Below are positions 1 through 10,130 of a stretch of DNA of 64,000 nt, one piece after another. The stretch spans positions 50,174,743 to 50,238,742 of the forward strand of contig CM070723.1 in the NCBI GenBank assembly GCA_036346275.1. Direction: 5' to 3'. The notes below the pieces were generated by a model that had not been told where the DNA came from, made no database searches, and worked only from the letters and a program-made list of their open reading frames with translations. The position numbers and the translations under genes are program-made. Source of the stretch: Otatea glauca. Lineage: Eukaryota; Streptophyta; Magnoliopsida; Poales; Poaceae. Numbering within the stretch: position 1 is the stretch's first letter; every line of letters starts with the position of its first letter.

Positions 1-786
1 GATACCTGCAGGTACGGCTGTGTCGACAAGAAGTTTGCTTGGTATGCTGTTAATTGGCTATATAAAAGATGGAGAGTGGCCGGGCCGGCCAGGAAGACGC
101 CATCGTTCGAGCACGCCTCGGAGTCGGACACGGACGATTCGAATCGCATTCGCAGGCGGACTAGCTCGCACGCACGATCGAGCAATGAGTGATTCGAGCC
201 GGCGTCGCCTCGCGCCTCCCTCACGGCCCTCAGCCTGCGCGGGCAGTAGCTCCGCACTCGAGCGAATGCTGTCGCCAGCTCCCTCGTCCTCAAGTGGACG
301 GCTCCGTCAAAGGAGGGGCATCTCTCGAGCAGGGTGGACGACTACTATCAGGTATCATAAAAAAATCATATCTTTCCAAACAAAGCTCTTTGTACTCCAC
401 CGCACACGTCTTGCACTTTTAAGCCGCCGTAAGAGCTTTGGCGCATGACCAGCAGAGAGAGGCACCCCAAAACTTGTGATGAAGGCGCCGAAAGAGGATA
501 TTATGTATTTACGTGGTCAAGGCAGCGCGCGTGCATGGAGCATGGGGCGCAATGAAATAATACGTGGAGCTAGAGCTGTGGGTATATTAAGAGTGTTTAC
601 GTAAGTCATCTTGTTTACATTTTAGACTAAAAATATAAACTTAATTCACTTTATTTTAGCGTGTGAACTTCAGATCTGAGGTGGGGTTGGGATCTGGAAC
701 TCTGCCAAACAAGGCCTAAAAGGAGAATATTTTTCGCGTCTGGCCGGCTAGTTAGCTCCATTCGTCCGTCGTTAGGGCTACTACAA
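1..786. other. no recognisable gene
   Basis: The first ORF in this stretch (20-448, + strand) is Arg/Ser-rich and GC-biased and matches no family I recognise. The stretch mixes GC-rich sequence (about 80-340) with AT-rich sequence (about 340-660). A TATA-like TATAAAAG sits at about 59-66, but no gene that I recognise follows it. Confidence 0.4.
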
Positions 787-921
787 ATGAGCAATATTTG
801 CTTTCCCAAGTCAAATATGGATCGCAATCTCACAAACGGCGAGGCTACCATTGAGTTCAACTCTGATGATGACAAGCCTGAAGATTACACAAATGAAGAT
901 AGCAGTCCAATGCATTATAAG
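787..921 (+). pseudogene. possible orphan exon, acidic peptide
   Basis: An open stretch beginning with ATG encodes 45 residues and includes an acidic segment (SDDDKPEDYTNEDSS). It ends at AAG followed by GTGAGAG, a reasonable splice donor. Read through the donor, the frame stops about 14 codons later. The composition looks more like coding sequence than its surroundings. No family is recognised and no partner exon was found, so this may be a captured or relic exon rather than a gene. Confidence 0.2.
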
Positions 922-1074
922 GTGAGAGATGTACTTAATATCTCTACTGTATTACATAGTTAAATTTAGAGAGATGATATGGATGTAGATATTTTGGAGA
1001 ACAAATTATAACCCTACTATACCTAGAAGAATCCCTGGATGGGGAGAGCATCCACGTGTCGCCGGAGCTGGCTC

Positions 1075-1510
1075 GGAGCCGAGCCGAAAAAAATTTACGG
1101 ATAGGTCCTTTTTTATTTACGGATAGGTCCTTTTTTACAAAAAAAAATTACAATTGGATCTTTGTCCTAAAAAAATTACAAACAGATCCTTCTTTCCGAA
1201 AAAGAATATATATTACGATTTGGCCCTTTATGCGTTTTTAAGACTTGCGCTCGGGTCCTTTTTCACAAAAAAAATTACGTCTAAGTCCTTTTATATTACG
1301 AATAGGTTCTTTTTTTTCAAAAAAAAATATATCACACTTAAGTCCTTTATGCGTTTTTAATGCTTGCGCTCGGGTCCTTTTTCACATAATCAAAATTACG
1401 TTTAGGTCCTTTTTCGTCAGGAAAAAAACGTACGGATCCTTCTTCCCGAAAAAAAACATATATTTCTTCCCGCTTTTTTTTTACCATTAAGTTTAAGCCT
1501 TTTTCCCGAA
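1075..1510. repeat. tandem AT-rich minisatellite (GGTCCTTTTT units)
   Basis: Imperfect units of about 25-35 bp alternate a GGTCCTTTTT block with an A-run and ATTACG. A higher-order unit of about 119 bp is visible: the segment starting TGCGTTTTTAA and running into CTTGCGCTCGGGTCC occurs at about 1231 and again at about 1350. ORFs here are low-complexity artefacts. The block lies just upstream of a Helitron-type 3' end and may be part of that element. Confidence 0.75.
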
Positions 1511-1546
1511 AAAATACTCAACTTTCTCGTGTGGAAGGCGGCGCCC

Positions 1547-1574
1547 GCGGCGTGGCACGCCGCGAAGATGCTAG
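1547..1574 (+). mobile_element. Helitron 3' terminus
   Basis: An 8-bp perfect inverted repeat (GCGGCGTG at 1547-1554, CACGCCGC at 1556-1563) is followed after 7 bases by CTAG (1571-1574) and then a host T. A GC-rich hairpin close to a CTRR end, inserted before T, is the standard structure of a Helitron 3' end. I could not fix the 5' TC end. A TC at about 1035 or the start of the tandem block are candidates only. No Rep/helicase coding was seen, so the element would be non-autonomous. Confidence 0.6.
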
Positions 1575-3479
1575 TTTATAATATTTGTGTAGAAAGGTAT
1601 CGATATGTGTGGAATCACAACACATACAGTGCATCTTGTTAATTCTATCAAACATAGAGAACCGTATATGTCGGTGATCATAATGCAGAAGAAAATAGTT
1701 GTTCTTTAACATTTATCTTGTTTGTGACATTTATACATAGATGTCAAGATTAAGATGGATTCAGTCTAGTGCTACATTAGACTTATATCGTTGCCATTCT
1801 AGAACTGCAGTGCTCCATAGTAAATCGTAAAGCAACAAACCAACAACCATGAACTGAACTTCCATCTAACAAAACAGAAAAAAGAACTGCAATGCTTTAG
1901 TTACAAGCTGCTTCAGCTTAATTCTGTCCATCGCATATCGTGAAACAAGGCCATAGGCACCGTCCCAAGCAACCTCAACCCGTTTCCGAACCCATTCCTA
2001 GCCTAACCTATTTCTTCTTCTCCGTCATCGGCATCTCATAGACCACTAGTATAGTGCCTTGTCTTCCGGTTTTCTTTTCCCAGCACGTAATATATGGTCT
2101 TTTCCTTTTCTAAAACGTTTGTTTCCTTTTCCTTAATTCCAGGATATTTGTTTCCTTTTCCTTGAGATGATGCTAGAGGTGGGGGGAAATATGTTGTGAA
2201 CCATGGGGATGAGTTAGACACATTAAACAATGGTCATTGGATGTGGGTGAGTAAAGCTAAGGAAAGATCTGAGAGGTTAATTTTGATGGAGGCAAGTTTA
2301 TGGGGACGTTTCGCTGGGTGCATGAAGGTTGGACCATCTCTAGTGGGGTGCATTATTTAGGGTGGACGTAGAAAAGAATGCTTATGTGCATTATAAAGGG
2401 GTATAGATACCGGTATACACCGCATACTGTTTCCGCCGCTTCGATAGCCTGGACTGTAGCACTCGCACCATGGATCGTTCTGCGAATCTTGAGCGCACAG
2501 ATGAGGTGTGGACGACAAAGGTGTGAGGCACGAGTGGCGAGCAGGAGGGCATCTCTCTCATGTGCAGTATAAATTAAAATATATTGAGGGGATTATTATT
2601 GAAGAAAAGTGTGTTTATGGGGCGATCGCATAATACTCAGACGTCCATGGTGGTTAAGTCCCGAGTTTTCTCTTCTCCCATTCTTTACCTGTGGTTTTGC
2701 TGCGTGCTCCGCCGTTAACACACGGCAATCAGAATTCGAATCGACATGCTGATGCCGCCGCCACTTCCACCATATCCTCATCGCGGTGTGAGGTGCCCCT
2801 GAGGCCCCAGGACGCCCTCATTTCCTTCCTCGACGCGTTCGGCCGAGCAAACGCTGGCGCCGTGGACCTGGTGCACTCTTCCAGTTGAACTTGAGCGGCT
2901 CGGACGCTCAGTCATGCGGTGTACGACGACATGCGAAAGGACGGCCTTCACCTACAGCTAGCCTACTGATCAAGGCGCGGCACCATGACAACCGGATTGA
3001 TGCCACACGCGCGGGAGGGACGAGGTGATCGATCGAACCATGCCATGACGGTCTCCGCGCTTCGCGAGCTTGTTCGCTCGCTCTATGCTGAACATGGGGA
3101 GTCCGCGATGCAGCGGGTATTGAATACCTTGAATGCTCGCCATGCTATTGGTTTGAGTTGATCCAAATGTCCTTTTGAGTTGGAGGGCAGGAAGAGGATA
3201 TGCCTTCAATGGTGACATACGCAGGAGAAAAATAGAGGATGTGTTCAGTGTTGCTACACTTATTTGAGTTCATGATGGACAGTTGGTGCGACGTCTTGAA
3301 GACTGCTGAAAAAGGCTGTGGGAGTAAGGGGTACCAGGGAATGATGGTCAGAGCCGGTGTCCTCGCCCCTTCACACTCTCTTCTTGCTTACGCCATTGGC
3401 CTTTGGCTCTATTATTTGACTGCCAAAGTATGATCAATGACAAAACTCCTGTAAAGATCGAACTAATACACACACTACT
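1575..3479. other. intergenic, no confident gene
   Basis: No gene is supported. A pyrimidine-rich stretch lies at about 2050-2170. Between about 2770 and 3230, short open segments in different frames include a VYDDMRKDGL-like string at about 2918-2947, which resembles a pentatricopeptide repeat helix. Stops and frame changes surround it, so at most this is a PPR gene relic. Confidence 0.35.
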
Positions 3480-3839
3480 ACAGAAAGGCTTATATAAGGG
3501 CCCGCCACCCCTTCGGCCGCCCGTCGGCCCGCTGCCACTCGGCCGCCCCTCCGCTCGCCGCCCACTACTCCGCCCTTCACTCATCGGCCCCTCCGCCCGC
3601 CGGGCCCTTCGCTTGAGGCCCCTCGATCCTCCGCCCGCCGCCCGCCCGAGGCCCCTCCGCCCTCTTCACGAGCTCCTTCGCCCTCCGCCCGCATGCCGTT
3701 GGCTCGAGGCAGTCCCTCCGACGTTGACACTGAAGCCGAAGGAGCTCGAGCCTGACGCCGAAGCCGAAGGAGCTCGAGGCTGTCCCTCCGTCATCGCCCC
3801 TTTGTTCGCCACCGGCCCCACGTCATCCGCCACCGCTAC
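3480..3839. repeat. CCGCCC-rich low-complexity block
   Basis: Extremely GC-rich, dominated by CCGCCC, CGGCC and CCCCTCCG words. It includes a duplicated segment of about 33 bp at about 3733 and 3766 containing GAAGGAGCTCGAG. It abuts the target-site duplication of the solo LTR to its right. The 148-codon ORF spanning it (3403-3849) is compositional and not judged to be a gene. Confidence 0.55.
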
Positions 3840-4670
3840 CCCTTTGTAAGGTCGAGGATGCCGACTAGAGGGGGGTGAATAGGCGGCTTTTAAAATTCTC
3901 TCGCTAATTTATACAAAGCAATTCACCTCTAATTTTTCTAATGCAAAAACCTTAACAATTATTAATACGGAAGCGATAAACTAAGGTTTTGACAATTAAA
4001 GCCTAAATCAACTAGGTTTACTATGTGCACTAACTAATTATATCTCTAACAAAAATATGCAATTCTAAAGACAAGCAATCAATCAATTTAATTCTATGAA
4101 TATAAATTGCTTGAACATAAATGACAAACACAATGTAAGCACAAGAGACACGATACTTTTTAACGTGGTGTTCGGAGACTTGCCGGTCTCCCTTAGTCTA
4201 CGTTGAGGTTAGCCTAAACGAATTGGATCGGCTTCACGAATTGAGCACCCACCTCGAATCCACTAGTGGTAGCTCCTTTTCCCTCTCGGGTAGGCGAGCT
4301 CCAACCTTCACAAACTTTGCCGGAGCTTCTCACAACCTTCGTTGAGAGCTCCTGCGCACGACGTCGCTACGCCGTCTAGGTGTCGGCAAACACCAAGAGT
4401 AACAAGTCAAGCCTTCTAGCTTGAACCTCACCTAGTGCAACACATGCACTCCGGTGACTTCCTAAGTGCAACACATGCACTATGATCCTCCTCAAGTGCA
4501 ACACATGCACAAGAGACTCTCAATCCTCTCCTAATTGCAATACATGCAATTAGAGGCTCACACTAGCTCAAGAAGCAAATGGAAGAGGGCAACACATGCA
4601 CTCAACTCCTACAAACACCCAAATGCTCTAGCAACAGCAACCCCTCATTACCCTTGCCCCCCAAGGCCTC

Positions 4671-4678
4671 CTTTTATA
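4671..4678 (-). promoter_or_regulatory. LTR TATA box
   Basis: TATAAAAG on the - strand, in the context GGAGGCTATAAAAGGAGG. It is placed as in the two related LTRs (30313 and 46030), just downstream of the GGTGCTACCG palindromes. It is the likely core promoter of the LTR, directing transcription leftward. Confidence 0.55.
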
Positions 4679-4737
4679 GCCTCCAAGCCAAAACTAGCCG
4701 TTGGGGGAAATTCTGGACAAAACCAGAATTCTCGGTG

Positions 4738-5170
4738 CTACCGCCCAACTGGGACCGATAGCAACGGCCTCCTTGCCAACGGCTACAAAACTAGCCGTTG
4801 CAGGAAATCCGGTAGCACCGGGCAACTAGGAGCGGTGCTACCGCTCGGCGGTAGCACCAGCCTTCACCACGGTAGCCCGGACTCAAGCCAAACACAAAAA
4901 CACCTCCTCTGGATTTTTCACACCGGCCAGAGGAGCGGTAGCTACCGGCCTACCATGGGCGGTAGCACCGGACCGCTAATCCGCCCAAAAACATCCCTCT
5001 CTGGAATTTCCACACCGGCCAGAGAGGCGGTAGCACCGAACCTCCGGTGCTACCGGGCTACCATGGGCGGTAGCACCGGACCGACCTGCAGTACATGCTC
5101 TCATAAGCGGTACTACCGGCCAAGCGATGCTACCGGCCCTACATGGGCGGTACGACCGGCCATAAGGAGA
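4738..5170. repeat. GGTGCTACCG / CGGTAGCACC inverted-repeat cluster
   Basis: About ten copies of a GGTGCTACCG word and its reverse complement alternate with CACACCGGCCAGAG and CATGGGCGGTAG segments, giving many CpG-rich potential stem-loops. The same words recur in the LTR at 29287-34261 (29687-30260). GC-rich palindromic repeats upstream of the TATA box are a known trait of Sirevirus LTRs. Confidence 0.7.
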
Positions 5171-7074
5171 AAACACAGTTTTTCACAAAAACTTTTCTCC
5201 AAACCATTAAAGATTTATTCTTTGAGCTATGTAAGGATCAACACATGATCACAACATTATGCAAAACACATTTGCACATATTAATCACATACTCCAAAGA
5301 ATCTCATTAAGCACAACTTATTTGCAAAATACATTTGCCAATAAACCAAGAACTTATGAGATCAATCCTCTTAGCCATGTGATGATCAACACATGATCAA
5401 GTCAATTTGCAAAACACATTTGCAAACCCTATTCACATGCTCTAGGATCGAAACCCATAATCTCAAGTTCATTTGCAAAACACATTTGCAAATAAAAACT
5501 CCAACTTATTTGCAAAACACATTTGCAAATAAACCACGAACCTATAAGATAAATCCTCTTAGCCATGTAAGGATCAACACATGATCCCGACACTTTGCAA
5601 AACACATTTACAAATGCCAACACATGCTCTAGGATCAAACCTCATAACTTCCAGCTTATTTGCAAAACACATTTGCAAATAACAAGTCAACACTTTGCAA
5701 AAACACATTTTGCAACTAAACCAAGCTTAGCCTTGTGATGATCAACACATGACCCAATCACAAGCTAAAACACCAAAGCATGAGCTCTCTATTTGCAACA
5801 CATGCAAATCTCTAGCACCATGCAAACAACCACAACAAATTCAAGTGCATGAGCTCTCTATTTGCAACACATGCAAAACATAGCTCCAAGCAAAAACCAA
5901 ATCAAATAAGATTCAATTAAGATGCAAGCATGAGCACCCTTGTTTGCAACACATGCAAATACTTAGCTCATACAAAATCCAATGCACAAGCTTCACTAAT
6001 TTGCAACACATGCCAAATGGTTAGCTTCATGCAAACACCAAACAAGAGAGTGAGCTAGAGTGAACCGGATTGAGTTCATCAATACATGATGAAGCTCAAG
6101 CTAAAAGACTCAACCACTCTTAATAGTACGGCAATCTAAACTGGACTCTTTAGCCTATCTAGTTATACCTTTGCCGCACGCAATCCATTTGGAGTTTTTA
6201 TAATTTCCAATCATCTTTTCTCCGGGATCAAATCTTCTTCTTCTTGTTCACCAACACACGATGAACCTTCTCTAGCCCTTCTCTTTACTTTGGAATCACC
6301 TTTTGAAGCTCATGAACACATGATGACTTCTTCTTCTTCCCGATTCTTTATCATCTTCTCAACCTACTTCACAACTCGTGGAAGATGTTAGTCCAACAAA
6401 CACGGTTGTCTCAATCATCACTGCACACCATTAACACATAATGGATGCCTCCAAAATTGATTGAGCACAACCCAAATCGATTTGAAAGATTAATTGTGTC
6501 TTGAGTACTTTGATGCAACTAATGCTTCATTATACTCAAGAACTTTTCGCTTGTCTTTAATCAATAAGGAACACCATCAACACATGATGAAATATCCTTT
6601 TATTGATTGAAAGACAATCGAACTCAATTTAAATTTCATTTAAATTGATATGAGTATATATATAACTACACAAGTTTCATATACTCAAATGATTGTTTCA
6701 AAGTCTTGATCCTTTATATGTTATTTAGCAATAAGACATGGATCAATACTATTGAAACAACAAGTTAAATTATAAACTCCCCCTAGATGTGTGCATTCAT
6801 GTAGTATATGAATTAAGAACATAATGCACATATTTGGACTAAAGCAATGGAAGAGTTCATGCTTTAACTTGAATCCTAAGTATGCATTAAGTCAATAGAG
6901 TGAATACAAGTGCATACCTTAGGTTTTTCATTTTCCATCCAAATATGAGACTAATAAGAATAAGGCTCAATTAAACATGTTAGGCTCATAATGATTAGAT
7001 TTGTCATTAAACAATGATTAAACATATATATTAAACCAATCACCAAAACTGATGGAGCTTGAACTTACACCCTT

Positions 7075-7372
7075 TGCCCCGCTGTTCGGCTAACAATCAG
7101 AAGCAGCGCACGAAAAATCAGATCTACCGAACGGGACAAGTTCTCCAGCCAGCAGATTCTACCGGCAGCCGCTTCTCCAGACAGTAGGCTATAATCCAAA
7201 ATCTACACAATTAGAAGCTACCCCGAACTAGGCCATAAAGTGGATTGCGGATTCTAGTGTATGTGGGTGGGCTGGATTATGAGAACCAATTTCTAGAATC
7301 GGGCTATTTATTTTTTTATTCAGCTTTTAGGATTAGAATTCAAAATCCACAGCAAAAACAAACAGGCCCTAA
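7075..7372. mobile_element. possible short TIR element
   Basis: The right edge ends AAACAGGCCCTAAGAC, and a segment at about 57774-58008 ends almost identically (AAACAGACCCTAAGAC). Both contain a TTCTAGAAT-type internal motif. The left edge carries only a loose inverted match. No target duplication was fixed, so this is a tentative MITE call based on the shared end. Confidence 0.3.
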
Positions 7373-7384
7373 GACGCCTCATCG

Positions 7385-7600
7385 CATACGGTTTAAAAAA
7401 CCGTCCGTGTTAAAGCTAATCACAAATGATTTTGTTAGCATGGCCGTCAAAGTTATAGGACATGCTAAGAACCGTCTGTGATAATCTAATGTCACAGACG
7501 GTTCTAGGTACAAATCGTCTATGATACTTTATAGACGGTTTGTAACATGAATCGTATGTGACATTAGCTTATCACAGACGGTATTTTAATCGAATCGTTA
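7385..7600. repeat. ACCGTCTGTGA subterminal-type repeats with a long hairpin
   Basis: The word ACCGTCTGTGA and diverged forms occur about six times in both orientations. One pair forms a 14-bp perfect inverted repeat: AGAACCGTCTGTGA at 7468-7481 and TCACAGACGGTTCT at 7492-7505. The pattern resembles subterminal repeats of a TIR DNA transposon. Superfamily and ends were not determined. Confidence 0.45.
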
Positions 7601-7814
7601 GTGATAACGCTACCCTGTTATATATATCGTTCTAGGTTTTGTGCCCGCCGTACTCCTCGCCCAAACAAAATCTCTTTCACCAACCTCGACCTCCTTCTAA
7701 GCCCGTTGCCGCCACTTGTACTTGACGCTGTCGCCCCTGAGACCATGCGCCTCCTCCCCGAGCACATTACGTGCGCCTCCTCCTCTTCCATGCTCGTTGT
7801 TGCCTCCTCCCCAA

Positions 7815-7906
7815 GCCATCGGTCATATGGTTTGGACATTATTCATCATTTATTTTTTGATTGTATTGTTGCTAAGATTGTTTGGGCTTCTAGTTCTTAA
7901 ATATAT
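7815..7906 (+). pseudogene. possible LINE zinc-binding domain relic
   Basis: The end of a + strand ORF reads HHLFFDCIVAKIVW. This resembles the HLFFxCxxAKxxW signature at the C-terminus of plant LINE reverse transcriptases (zf-RVT). Only this short stretch is convincing and the upstream part of the ORF is unrelated. Confidence 0.3.
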
Positions 7907-7989
7907 CATAAAGTAATACCACCTTTATTGTACTCCATAGAGTTACCGGTCAGGAGCCCCCCATTCATGTTCTCCCTCCATGAAAGACC

Positions 7990-8690
7990 CTAAAAAATGC
8001 GTAATTATGTTTAGGTCGTTTCACCGGTTGATGTAATTTTGTTGCTAATTTAATTGAGCTATCAAATAATGATATAAATTTTTAAAACTTTTTGATAAGG
8101 GTCCTCAGAGCATGCCTAAGTTACCATAAAAAAATTAGAATCATGATCAAACATTTACTATTTTTAAAAATTCTGACAATGCTACTAATGCATTGAAAGC
8201 AACTTCACTGATTTAATTGAGATAATAAATCATGTTTTAAATTTTTGAAACTTTTTTATAAGGGTCCTGAGAGCATGTTTGATCAACCATAAAAAAATTG
8301 GACCATGATTAAACTTGTGCGATTTTTAGAAATTCTGAATGCATTTAAAATTTGCCTTTTTTTGTTTTCCAGAGCCATCAAACGAATTTGATTTTTAAAA
8401 CTTTTTAAGAAGAGTCCTCAGAGAATGAATAAGCTACCATAAAAATTTTAGATTGATCATACTTGTGCAATTTTAAAAAAATCTTACAATAGTGCTAATG
8501 GATTTAAAGCAACTTCACTGATTTAGTTGACCTATTAAAGCATGTTGCAAATTTTTGAAACTTTTTTAGGAGGGCCCTGAGAGCATTTCTAAGCTACCAT
8601 AAAAATTTCAAAGCATGATCAAACTTGTGAGATTTTTAAGAATTCTGACAGTGCTACTAATGCATTTCAATTTCACTGACCCGAAAACTT
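7990..8690. repeat. four tandem AT-rich units of 150-163 bp
   Basis: Four diverged copies of one AT-rich unit follow each other. The anchor word GTCCTCAGAG or a variant occurs at 8101, 8264, 8414 and 8574, giving spacings of 163, 150 and 160 bp. Each is preceded by a TTTTTGAAACTTTTT-type run and followed by CTACCATAAAAA and TTCTGACA. The block runs almost to the Helitron-like end at 8748 and may be internal to that element. Confidence 0.75.
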
Positions 8691-8717
8691 ACCTTCGCGA
8701 GGCGTCGCGGCGTAAGT

Positions 8718-8748
8718 GCGCGGCGTGTCGCCGCGCGTACGCATCTAG
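8718..8748 (+). mobile_element. second Helitron 3' terminus
   Basis: Arms GCGCGGCG (8718-8725) and CGCCGCGC (8729-8736) form an 8-bp GC hairpin with loop TGT. Eight bases later comes CTAG (8745-8748), followed by T. This matches the Helitron 3' end rule and resembles the terminus at 1547-1574 in composition and spacing. The 5' end was not located; the tandem block at 7990-8690 is probably inside the element. Confidence 0.6.
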
Positions 8749-9468
8749 TTGTTCGTGACATTGAATATGATCTATAGCATGGTGTTGGTTGAGTAACATT
8801 AAAACATCAGTTTTAAATATGATTTTATTGCTTCGAGGTGTATCAGTCTATGAACACACGTAATGTCCTAGTGACTGCAAATAAAACCTCAAGGTGAAGA
8901 TAAACACAAGACAAACGCAAGTTTCCCTGTCACTTTGTGCAGCACCAATTTTGTACATATATAAAAAATATCAAACCTATATATGTTATTTGATTATTTC
9001 TCCATTTGTGATTCTGTTGTGTAGTTGTGTACTTGTATAATTGATTTACTTTGACAAGCTAGATCAATTGCTTTGTCTGCTCAAAAGGAATAAAAGAATG
9101 GAATGTGGAACATGTTTGGTCTATTAACTTCACCCCTTTCCGATTTGGCCTAGAAATTAAACATTACCTTCATGTTGCATCCATACATAATTAGAGGACT
9201 AAGTTTGTTATAACATTAAAATCTCACCATGATGTTGAATGTAGATGTTTAACTTCTTATTGAGAGAGAGAGAGAGAGAGAGTAATTTGAATGTTCATAT
9301 GAAATTATTCAATTTATAAATAATAATCTAATTATAGAAAGCATCCCAAAAAATTAGGCGGGTAGAAGAAAATAAAACCATGGCCGTTGCTACATATATC
9401 ATGATTCATTATATATTTATTTATGTCCTAGTGACTGTAAATTGCACAGATAAAATAGAGCCTACAGA
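8749..9468. other. intergenic, AT-rich
   Basis: No gene recognised. A (GA)n microsatellite of about 21 bases lies at 9262-9282. Confidence 0.5.
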
Positions 9469-10130
9469 TAAGATATACGATATGGAGAAGCGGTTGAATG
9501 CTAAACAAAAACTTGAGATGTAGATAGAATAACTGAAGGAAAAGTCTGATGTAATGGAGCAGAACAGAAGTGAAGAAGATTCTGAGTTAACAAAAAAGAT
9601 TTACGAGATGAAACAAAATCTGAAAGACATAAATGACAAATCGCAAAATATTAAATCTCTTAACAAGGTACTCATTATTAAGGAGCGCAGGGCAATGCAG
9701 AGTTGGAAGAAGCCAAAGCTGAACTTATAGAGGTAATATAAAGGTTTTTAGTATTTAATTCGACGTAATTACTAGTAATATATCAAAACACCCTTTTCGC
9801 AACAACATGACCGTTCTTGTAGAGATTAAGAGATATGACTGGAAGTCAATTATTTATTGGTGTCAAACAAATGAGCACTGTGCCGGAGCTGTGAAACTTC
9901 AGGAAGAACTGAAAATCCTCTGTTGCGGAAGCTGTGGCACATTTGATGGCAAACATAGAAAAGCTCTAAGGTCTCATTGCCTTGATCTATCAAATAATGT
10001 TGTTTCTCAATGTATGTTTATTTATATTTGTGGTATCATATCTTCTCCATGTATTGTTATCTGAAATTATCCTTAATATTTGCTCATCTTGAATCCAATT
10101 ATTGAAAAATGTCTTACTTTTTAGAATCAA
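9469..10130 (+). pseudogene. XH-domain (IDN2/FDM-like) pseudogene fragment
   Basis: The + strand translation from about 9475 is a Lys/Glu-rich coiled coil with one in-frame stop, continuing to LIIKERR. A frameshift then gives ELEEAKAELIE (about 9699-9731), followed by a splice-donor-like GAG/GTAATA. This resembles the coiled coil leading into the XH domain of plant IDN2/FDM proteins, which act in RNA-directed DNA methylation. A possible further exon at about 9807-9960 reads IKRYDWKSIIYWCQ. Stops and frameshifts show it is non-functional. The part from 9680 is repeated at 11320. Family assignment is moderate at best. Confidence 0.4.

Larger units (their letters stand above)
4434..6589. repeat. 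constant-loop, variable-stem hairpin array
   Basis: At least 17 inverted repeats share the centre AACACAT or AATACAT, but their arms differ and are self-complementary. Examples (arm/arm): AGTGC/GCACT at 4434-4450 and 4465-4481; CTAATTGC/GCAATTAG at 4531-4553; TGATC/GATCA at 5383-5399; GGATC/GATCC at 5571-5587; TTATTTGCAA/TTGCAAATAA at 5506-5532 and 5656-5682; TTGCAAA/TTTGCAA at 5695-5715; ATTTGC/GCAAAT at 5791-5809; TTCATC/GATGAA at 6075-6093; CCATT/AATGG at 6428-6444. On the strand of the LTR the centre reads ATGTGTT or ATGTATT. Function unknown. Confidence 0.8.
3845..7069 (-). mobile_element. Sirevirus-like (Copia) solo LTR, 3.2 kb
   Basis: The unit begins TGTAAGG and ends CTTACA, and is flanked by the perfect 5-bp target duplication CCCTT (3840-3844 and 7070-7074). 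No gag-pol coding lies inside, so it is best read as a solo LTR. Orientation is -: the reverse complement starts TGTAAGTTCAAG, continues with TTTTGGTGATTG, carries a TATAAAAG promoter, and ends near the CCCCCTCTAGTCGG signature common at Sirevirus LTR 3' ends. It contains CpG-rich GGTGCTACCG inverted repeats (4738-5170) and an array of small hairpins (4434-6589). The assignment to Sireviruses is from remembered family features, not a search. Confidence 0.75.

Noticed and set aside
20..448. 142-codon ORF at the window start
   Set aside because: Arg/Ser-rich composition with no domain; overlapping ORFs in other frames; no clear support.
3403..3849. 148-codon Pro/Arg-rich ORF
   Set aside because: Produced by CCGCCC low-complexity DNA and ends at the edge of the solo LTR.
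4494..6030. Possible CRISPR-like array of regularly spaced TTTGCAAAACACATTTGC repeats
   Set aside because: Spacing is irregular, repeats are palindromes of differing arms, and the host is a plant. They belong to the LTR hairpin set.
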